12,306 nt of DNA. Origin: Planctomycetota bacterium. Its GTDB lineage: Bacteria; Planctomycetota; PUPC01; JACPCR01. Both the position numbers and the translations under genes were made by a program. Below the pieces are notes generated by a model. That model was not told the origin of the DNA and searched no databases. It worked only from the letters and a program-made list of their open reading frames with translations. The DNA lies in NCBI GenBank assembly GCA_030740295.1, contig JASLXP010000285.1, forward strand, positions 1-12,306, in the 5' to 3' direction. Shown here piece by piece: positions 6,512-12,306 of this stretch (the first letter of the stretch is position 1; every line of letters begins with the position of its first letter).

Positions 6512-9500
6512 TCATCTGACACTGAAAACCAGCCATTTCCGTCCTGGAAGGACGATGTGCCTCGCGTCGACGTCCCCGCCTGTAGACCTGTAGACGGGTT
6601 GGATTTCCGGGGCCCGATGATGTGGGAGTCTGAGCGGCGAGTGAACGGATACGGGCAGGGGATTCCAGGCCCCGATAAGCAGCCCACCTTTGTCCTGGGG
6701 AATGATTGTCTTCTCGACCCACGGGGCATCAACGAGCGGATGCAGGTTCGACTCCTGCAGCGCCCATTGCAGGAGCTTTGCCAAGTAGAACTGGTTCGTT
6801 GGATCCGGGCCGACAGAACTGACTCGAAAACAGAAAGTGATAACGCGGCCTTTGCCAAGCGGCCGGGTGACGACGGCCGGACGGCCATCAGTGTCTTTGG
6901 TGATGACTGCTCCTTTGATGGGTTTGAGGTTCCAAAGTCCCAGGCCGGCATGTGTGCGCTCTTCGCTGGGCTGGGGAGATGAGAGCTCTACATGTCCCAG
7001 TTTCGGATGCTCGATCACCACGGATTCGCGTGCTTCCGGATTTTCAGAACGAAAGCCGAGAAAGGCTGAGGTGTCCGCTCCTTGGTCGCCCTCGATGGCC
7101 GGCAGATCGCACAGAAGTGTGCCGCCCTGCTCCACGAAACTGCGGATGGCAAGCAGCGCCGGTCCTGACAGGCGCTCTGGATTATGCACTCGCCACAGCA
7201 CACCCGCGCCGTATCCATTGAGCTTGCCGATTTCGACATCTTCGAGCACGACATTCTCGACTGCAAAGCCCGCGTACTGAGTGATGGCGCGGCGTGCGAA
7301 CATTGAGTCCTTATGTGCGTCCAGGCGAATCAATACGACCTGTTTCGGTAATCGCGCGCGGGATGCATGCCCGGCACGGCCAGCCAGAGCGGCGAGTGTG
7401 GCCGCGTCACTGAGTTCGCGATATCGCAAACCATCCGGACCGCCCTTTTCGATGGCCGATACGTGCCTGGGGCCCAAGACCAGCATGCTCAAAAGGTTCG
7501 CTCGACGCAGCGTGTCGATGGATGCTCCGCAAGTGGACAGAAATTCATGCGCCTGCTGAGCGTTTGATGCTTTGCCGGCTGGGCAGAATATGTCTTTGCC
7601 GGCGACGGGCACTTCTTCTGTGGCGCCTGACATGGCGCGCACAAAGACCTCACCGTCGCTGAGGATTGCTGGGCTTGCCGGCCGCCATGGATCGTTGGTC
7701 CTGGTGTGTTCCCATTTTGTGACCTGGCGACCTTCCTTCCTCTCCCAACGAGCCGAGGGCGATTCGCCGCCACGGAGCTCTATGGTCTCGACTGCTTTCC
7801 GGTCCGGTGACGTGAGGACAAGTGAGCGACCTCTGGTCTTGACGCGCCAGGGCTTCTCGTCTGTCCTGTGAAAATCGAGGAGCGCCACAACACCGATGCC
7901 AGGCTCCTGCTTTAGCGTAAGCCGTTTCTGCTTCAGCAACTGGTCGTCTATGACCACCTCTTCCGGTTCGACTGGACGCAGCTTTGCGGTCCTGTGATCG
8001 AACTGGTAGAGAGTGACGGTCACATCAACACCAAGCCACCCTCTGGCGATGAGCTGTTTGCGCGTCAGCTCAGTTTCCTTCGCCAGAAGTAGCTGGTGCC
8101 ATTCACTGGACAGCCCTGAATTCATCTGATCGCAAACAACGAGGTATTCGTTGTGCCGGTAAAGGAGCTGCCGCGTCATGACGTCTCTGCTTCGGCTGGC
8201 GGCGAAAAAATCCAGGACCTTAGAATTGGGCTCCAATCCCGTAGAAAGAAGTCCATGGACAACTGGGGTCGGGGTTCCGTTCTGACGTTCGAAGAGCTTT
8301 CCGAAGAAGGACCTCCGACTTTTTCCCGAGGAGCTTTGCGATTGGGCACGATCGGGTACAGAGGCCAACTGCTCCGCAGAGCCGGGGAATTTCCCGCAGG
8401 CGTAATCGATGCCCGAGGTGGAATCGAACTGCACTATCCGGCCCCGGTGCAGACCGAGCATTTTCTCCCCGAACGTTACTGTGCCATGCTCGTGCGCTCT
8501 CCAGCCCCTGCCGCCGTCAAGCGCGATTGGCTGACCGAGACCAAACAGTACGAAGCTGCCTTCCTCGCCGTGATAGCGATAGCCTCCGGGTCCGCTCTTG
8601 TACAGAACATAGCTTTCTGTTGGCTTTCCAAAGTCCGTACGAAACAGGCTTCCGTAGCCCTCCAGCAGTTGGGAACGGAATTCGGGCTTTGAGCGCGGGT
8701 CGGACGCAATCTTAATCTGTTCCGGCGACAGACCGAAATACAGAGAATACGGGTAATGACGGTAGCCGCTCCGGCCGCCCTCATTCCAGAACCAGAGAAG
8801 CTGCCGAGCAAGTTCCGGGTTATGTTCCAGGAAACCTGCTCCCGCGAGCGCAAATCCGCCATGCACACTGAGCCCACCGTCTCCGCCATTGTCTCCAACG
8901 CCTGCCGTCAGTCGGATTCTCTTGAGCTCACTGGCTGCCACCTTTCCCAGTTGGCGTGTTGAGGGTTTCGGCGGGAGCATGGTAACCAGACCCCACCGCC
9001 AGAAATTTTGGAACTCAGGCCAGGCATAAGGATCGGCGGAGCCGGTAAACTTCAGAGCCCAGGCCATACCGCCGATGATGTTGGTCGACCAGTTGTAGTA
9101 GCCGCCGAGATTTTCAGCCCACTTGCCGCTCTGAGATATCACGTAAATCCTCATGGCCTTGCGAAGACTGCGAACCGCGTGGTCAAGCCATCGTTTCGCA
9201 TGCGGATGGTCCGGGTAAAGCATGGCAATGGCGGCGATAGAGATGTATCGGTCTGCATCGAAGTTTGGGTGACCCGCGTTGTACTTGTTTGCCATGAACA
9301 TCGAATCAGTCAGGAGGTACGCAAGGTAAACGAAGCGATCCCTCAACTGTTTCCGGACCTTCGGCTCGAGCAGGTCGGCGCCCAGCAGGAGGTCCGTTTT
9401 TGCCGCGTGCCTGAAGACTGGTCGTACGCCCACGGGGGTGAGGTGCGACGAGAATTCAATCCCCTCGGTCAATGGGTAGTTGAAACGCGTGTTCAGATCC

Positions 9501-11053
9501 TGCAGGACCCTACGTGCGATGCTTGCGGCAGCTTTCTTGTCCTTAGTGATCAGGGCTCGCAACGCCGAGTCCTTTTGAAGACTCTCAAGAGTTGCAGAGA
9601 AATAAGGATCACTCTCAGCCTTCGCTTCCATGCCGGCAATCAGTTCCGGCGTTACTTCCATGTGCGGATGGGTGACTTTGGGATCGCGCTTCCAGTCGAT
9701 GATGCGGTCCTGGTGCTCGGTCAGGCGGACCTCGCCGGCCGCGGTCTTGATGAGTGATGGCAAAAGTGTTCTGTTGCGGATGGCCTTGCGCGCACGAGGC
9801 AGAGCCTTGGAGTCACCCATCCAAAGACCCCATGAGCGAGTGCCGGGGACCAGACTGAACCTTATGAAAGCGCCCGACTTCGGATGCCCGTTGCGAATGA
9901 CTCGAATCGCCCCGGATTTAGCCCCCCACCATCTTTGCTGACTCCACGGGCGCCAGGGCATGTCGTTGAGTCTCCGTCGAGCTTTGGGGGCCCAGAGAAG
10001 GTCCTCCCATTCGCCACGACGAATTTGGAAGATGGTAAACATGTCCGGAGCGAAAGGCGGCTCGCCGCCGGCGCCGGCTGCGCTCCTGGTGAAGCAGGCA
10101 AGCGACGCCTCCTCGAATCGGCTCCAGATCAGGTAATTCGGCAGCCACAGAAACTCCTTATTGGGAGCAATTTCTGCGAGTTTAAAATCGTAGTACGCGG
10201 TCGAATTGCGCCAGTGAACGAGTTTCTGGGTTGCCCCGTGGCCCGCGGTGTAGATATGCGTGGGCCAGTCTTCCAGTTCGTATTCCCACCGCATCCACTC
10301 ACTCGCCGCGCCGGAGATGGTCTCTTCAATCGTGGCATAGTCCAGACCGGCCCAGCAAGTCACCACGCACTTGTAGAGAGCTCCCAGCGCGAAAGAGTAT
10401 TGCATGGATTGACGATAGAAAACGGGGCCGGCCGAACTTCGCTCGACAGTCATGCTCTCAATGTGGCCGGTCCGCAGAAATCGGGACCGCCCCAGCCATG
10501 GAAGCAAGCCGGAACGCGGTGACGCACCTTCGCCATGCACTCCCGGCAACCGGCTGACTTTCATAATTGGCGGCCTGTCGGAGCCAGCCATCGGCATGCG
10601 CAGTCCAAGCCGACCCGTGCGAACTTCGAGCAGCTTCGCGGATCTGTTCTCGGTGACTGTCAGCAAAGGCCCTTTTTCACTCGCCTTGGGAGCAGCCCCC
10701 ACCAGCTTGAGAATTTTCTTGGACTGAGCAGGCAAGCCAGTGACATAGTTCGCCGTTGCCTCTGCATCGCCGCCCTGCTTTTCGGGGAGGCAGAGCTCAC
10801 TCCACTGAACACGGATCATCTGCCCACTTATCTCATCTTTCAGACCTGCGTGCCGATTCAACGCCTCTATCGAAAACGGCACGCCTTTCGGCAGTAAGTC
10901 TCGCCTGACGGACAGAACCGACTGCACCGGCTGGAGCGGGAAACCACGGGAGAATGGATTGTCCAGCCTTACTTCGTTCCGAGATTCCGCGAACGAATGG
11001 ACCGGCACGAGGGTAACCACGGCCAGCAAGAGTAATTCTGTTTTGAAATTCAT
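6512..11053 (-). CDS. large exported heparinase II/III-like polysaccharide lyase-type protein with C-terminal GATase-like domain
   Basis: This 1513-residue protein begins MNFKTELLLLAVVTLVPV, then HSFAES: a short basic start, a hydrophobic core and small residues near 20-23, i.e. a Sec signal peptide. Residues about 140-440 look beta-rich and W-rich, faintly like exo-rhamnogalacturonan lyase-type (PcRGLX) N-terminal modules. Residues about 500-770 are helix-rich with W, Y and N clusters (NYPL, WAENLGGYYNW, HYPYSLYFG), fitting an alpha/alpha toroid. Residues about 820-1090 resemble the heparinase II/III C-terminal beta domain: YRYHGEEGSFVLFGLGQPIA (825-844), D846, then HEHGTVTFG (854-862). A Ser/Arg-rich insert lies near 903-925. 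Residues about 1237-1430 are GATase-like (VVLIRLDAHKD, FVEQGGTLLCDLP, LGKGRVITFCF). The tail is beta-rich. Probable role is cleavage or binding of an acidic polysaccharide outside the cytoplasm. Lyase activity is not proven. The start is preceded by only a weak Shine-Dalgarno site. Confidence 0.75.
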   Translation of the reverse strand: MNFKTELLLLAVVTLVPVHSFAESRNEVRLDNPFSRGFPLQPVQSVLSVRRDLLPKGVPFSIEALNRHAGLKDEISGQMIRVQWSELCLPEKQGGDAEATANYVTGLPAQSKKILKLVGAAPKASEKGPLLTVTENRSAKLLEVRTGRLGLRMPMAGSDRPPIMKVSRLPGVHGEGASPRSGLLPWLGRSRFLRTGHIESMTVERSSAGPVFYRQSMQYSFALGALYKCVVTCWAGLDYATIEETISGAASEWMRWEYELEDWPTHIYTAGHGATQKLVHWRNSTAYYDFKLAEIAPNKEFLWLPNYLIWSRFEEASLACFTRSAAGAGGEPPFAPDMFTIFQIRRGEWEDLLWAPKARRRLNDMPWRPWSQQRWWGAKSGAIRVIRNGHPKSGAFIRFSLVPGTRSWGLWMGDSKALPRARKAIRNRTLLPSLIKTAAGEVRLTEHQDRIIDWKRDPKVTHPHMEVTPELIAGMEAKAESDPYFSATLESLQKDSALRALITKDKKAAASIARRVLQDLNTRFNYPLTEGIEFSSHLTPVGVRPVFRHAAKTDLLLGADLLEPKVRKQLRDRFVYLAYLLTDSMFMANKYNAGHPNFDADRYISIAAIAMLYPDHPHAKRWLDHAVRSLRKAMRIYVISQSGKWAENLGGYYNWSTNIIGGMAWALKFTGSADPYAWPEFQNFWRWGLVTMLPPKPSTRQLGKVAASELKRIRLTAGVGDNGGDGGLSVHGGFALAGAGFLEHNPELARQLLWFWNEGGRSGYRHYPYSLYFGLSPEQIKIASDPRSKPEFRSQLLEGYGSLFRTDFGKPTESYVLYKSGPGGYRYHGEEGSFVLFGLGQPIALDGGRGWRAHEHGTVTFGEKMLGLHRGRIVQFDSTSGIDYACGKFPGSAEQLASVPDRAQSQSSSGKSRRSFFGKLFERQNGTPTPVVHGLLSTGLEPNSKVLDFFAASRSRDVMTRQLLYRHNEYLVVCDQMNSGLSSEWHQLLLAKETELTRKQLIARGWLGVDVTVTLYQFDHRTAKLRPVEPEEVVIDDQLLKQKRLTLKQEPGIGVVALLDFHRTDEKPWRVKTRGRSLVLTSPDRKAVETIELRGGESPSARWERKEGRQVTKWEHTRTNDPWRPASPAILSDGEVFVRAMSGATEEVPVAGKDIFCPAGKASNAQQAHEFLSTCGASIDTLRRANLLSMLVLGPRHVSAIEKGGPDGLRYRELSDAATLAALAGRAGHASRARLPKQVVLIRLDAHKDSMFARRAITQYAGFAVENVVLEDVEIGKLNGYGAGVLWRVHNPERLSGPALLAIRSFVEQGGTLLCDLPAIEGDQGADTSAFLGFRSENPEARESVVIEHPKLGHVELSSPQPSEERTHAGLGLWNLKPIKGAVITKDTDGRPAVVTRPLGKGRVITFCFRVSSVGPDPTNQFYLAKLLQWALQESNLHPLVDAPWVEKTIIPQDKGGLLIGAWNPLPVSVHSPLRLPHHRAPEIQPVYRSTGGDVDARHIVLPGRKWLVFSVR
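6579..6594. repeat. 8-base tandem duplication inside the 3' end of the large exported-protein gene
   Basis: CCTGTAGA occurs twice in a row. It lies near codons 1487-1491 of the leftward gene. Eight bases is not a multiple of three, so gain or loss of one unit would shift the frame. The current frame gives a sensible-looking end (residues near 1499-1513, containing LPGRKWLVFSVR), so I read the gene as intact. Confidence 0.6.
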
Positions 11054-11094
11054 CGGGCAGACTCGGCAGGGAGACAGAGATTAGCTCCGGATTG

Positions 11095-11121
11095 GTTATC
11101 TAATCCACTTTGGAAAGTCAA
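11095..11121 (-). promoter_or_regulatory. weak candidate promoter for the exported-protein gene
   Basis: On the - strand TTGACT (11116-11121) is followed after 15 bases by GATAAC (11095-11100), about 40 bases before the start codon. The spacing is shorter than ideal for a housekeeping-type sigma factor, so this is a guess from consensus only. Confidence 0.2.
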
Positions 11122-11304
11122 CGCTCAGGTGAAGGCCCATGCCTCTCTGGCACGATTGTGTAGCAGGTCTGATAAAGGGAGTACACTCAAAACGTCAGCG
11201 ACATCTTTTACCGGCCACCATGCCAACTTCGTCGGCGATGCTCCGTCCTCAGAAGACGGTGTGAGCGTGGAAGAGCCCCGCCTTTTCCCTCTATTCCCTA
11301 TCTC

Positions 11305-11334
11305 TTGACACAGAGTCAGGCGTTCGACAACAAT
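11305..11334 (+). promoter_or_regulatory. candidate sigma-70-like promoter for the UroD-like gene
   Basis: A perfect TTGACA (11305-11310) is followed after 18 bases by AACAAT (11329-11334), which matches four of six positions of the -10 consensus. It ends about 70 bases before the first possible start codon of the downstream gene. Consensus match only. Confidence 0.35.
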
Positions 11335-11405
11335 GCCATCTATCTCCGGGCACTGAGGGAAAAGCGAAGAACCGAAAGCATCGGGCAGCCAAAAGGCGAC
11401 GCCTG

Positions 11406-12306
11406 ATGTCGCCGCATGAGAAAGTCACTATGAATGGCGTTGAACGAACGTTGAGAGCTTTCAATTTCGAGACGACCGACCGGCCTCCCATCGCCGGCGG
11501 CATGGTGCAGGACGCGGAGTTTCTCGCTTCGGTGGCTGGCGTGGATGACTTCTGGTCCGCTCCGCGAGAAAACGTCTTTCGAGCGTTCCAGCGGTTGGGC
11601 TGCGATGCCATCCTCGGACCTGTAATGCCAAAGCCGCCCGGCTCAACGACCATCGGCACGGACGGCAGGCCGACCGATTTCGCCAGGCGCCACGTCGTAT
11701 CTGAACTGACCTCGCCGGAGGAGGTCGCCGAATACGCGGCCAACATGCCCACGCCCGGCGAAGTGCGGGACCGCTTCGACTTTCAGGCTGCCTGTGATGA
11801 ATACGAAACGCGGATGGTAAAGGGGCAAGCGGAGGCCGGTGACATGCTGCTTATCCCTCACTGCCTGGGTTACGCACCCAATTTCCCCACTTCCAATGGC
11901 CATTTCACCTACGAAGCATTCCTCATGGCCTGCACTCTTTATCCCGATCAGATGGAATGCCTTTTCAAACAGTGGGGAGAGCTTTCCCGGCTCCGATGCG
12001 AAGCGGTTGCTCAAGTCACGACCACTCGCAATCTGCCGCGGCTCCTGTGGATTGGATCAGACATCTGCGATGCCAGGGGACCTGTTCTTTCACCCCGCCT
12101 GTTCGAGAGGCTCTACTTTCCTTCCGTCGCCCGGGCCATCGAGCCGCTCAAAGACGCCGGGATGAAAGTTATCTGGCACGCGGATGCGAACTACAAAGAA
12201 ATTCTGCCGCAACTGCTCGCTCTTGGAATTGATGGGTTTCAGGGCTTCTACGAAACCGAAGATGGGATACTGCTGGAGAACCTGGCACAGATGAAGAACC
12301 GCAACG
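11406..12306 (+). CDS. uroporphyrinogen decarboxylase-like (UroD/MtaA-fold) protein (3' partial)
   Basis: The frame is open from ATG 11406 to the right edge: 300 codons without a stop. The N terminus reads ERTLRAFNFETTDRPP (13-28), which parallels the ERVLAALNHEEPDRVP-type opening of UroD-domain proteins. Later, WIGSDICDARGPVLSP (215-230), LFERLYFPS (232-240) and GMKVIWHADANYKEILPQLL (252-271) follow the family pattern, ending with GIDGFQGFYE (274-283). The fold is a TIM barrel used by haem-pathway UroD and by MtaA/MtbA-type corrinoid methyltransferases. Here the H-x-C zinc motif of the methyltransferases reads H258-A-D260, so a classical zinc-cysteine site is absent. A haem role is unlikely in this context, and similar proteins often sit in catabolic loci with no known reaction. 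A second ATG at 11430 lines up better with the family start, while 11406 has AAAAGG nine bases upstream. Either could be used. Confidence 0.85.
   Translation, partial: MSPHEKVTMNGVERTLRAFNFETTDRPPIAGGMVQDAEFLASVAGVDDFWSAPRENVFRAFQRLGCDAILGPVMPKPPGSTTIGTDGRPTDFARRHVVSELTSPEEVAEYAANMPTPGEVRDRFDFQAACDEYETRMVKGQAEAGDMLLIPHCLGYAPNFPTSNGHFTYEAFLMACTLYPDQMECLFKQWGELSRLRCEAVAQVTTTRNLPRLLWIGSDICDARGPVLSPRLFERLYFPSVARAIEPLKDAGMKVIWHADANYKEILPQLLALGIDGFQGFYETEDGILLENLAQMKNRN

Larger units (their letters stand above)
11054..11405. other. divergent intergenic region
   Basis: These 352 bases lie between the leftward exported-protein gene and the rightward UroD-like gene, so the promoters of both are expected here. 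I see one fair candidate rightward promoter (11305-11334) and one weak leftward candidate (11095-11121). A small hairpin CCGTC...GACGG sits near 11243-11259. No additional gene is convincing: the frame of the UroD-like gene is open back to 11265 but has no plausible start or family-like residues there. Confidence 0.55.

Noticed and set aside
9008..9757. 249-codon open frame on the + strand inside the large exported-protein gene
   Set aside because: The - strand frame continues without interruption through this region with a coherent domain pattern; the + strand frame has none.
11291..11752. 153-codon open frame on the - strand at the start of the UroD-like gene
   Set aside because: The + strand here encodes recognisable UroD-family residues, and the antisense frame is low in recognisable structure.

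Overview
This moderately GC-rich window reads as a bacterial carbohydrate-catabolism locus. No rRNA, tRNA or marker protein fixes the taxonomy. The gene mix is familiar from environmental members of the Planctomycetes-Verrucomicrobia-Lentisphaerae group and similar polysaccharide degraders: a GH42-like/ThuA-like protein, a large exported heparinase II/III-like protein, an amidohydrolase-2 protein, paired Gfo/Idh/MocA oxidoreductases and a UroD-like methyltransferase-fold protein. That placement is an inference from gene content only.

Layout. Positions 1-2540 (+) hold the 3' part of a large TIM-barrel/GATase-like protein whose start lies off the left edge. It is followed on the same strand by an amidohydrolase (2706-3950), a Gfo/Idh/MocA oxidoreductase (4062-5108) and a second oxidoreductase (5204-6229). 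The gaps are about 95-165 bases, so these four may form one transcription unit. Two of the gaps (2541-2705 and 3951-4061) carry diverged copies of one short sequence. It reads as the C-terminal tail of a galactose-binding (GH2-like) domain, and I interpret both copies as gene remnants. A large gene (6512-11053) lies on the opposite strand and converges on this unit. The 282-base convergent gap contains a striking near-perfect 30-base inverted repeat and a second small GC-rich hairpin. A divergent 352-base gap (11054-11405) then leads to a UroD-like gene (+) that runs off the right edge.

How the genes may work together (inference). The exported 1513-residue protein has a signal peptide and a heparinase-like C-terminal beta domain, so it would bind or cleave an acidic polysaccharide outside the cytoplasm. 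The left-hand protein would act on released saccharides. The amidohydrolase and the two NAD(P)-dependent oxidoreductases would process the resulting uronic or modified sugars in the cytoplasm. The UroD-like protein may move methyl or carboxyl groups on a co-substrate. No transporter, SusC/D pair, sulfatase or regulator is visible, so the pathway is incomplete here. I found no CRISPR array, defence system, transposase or phage gene.
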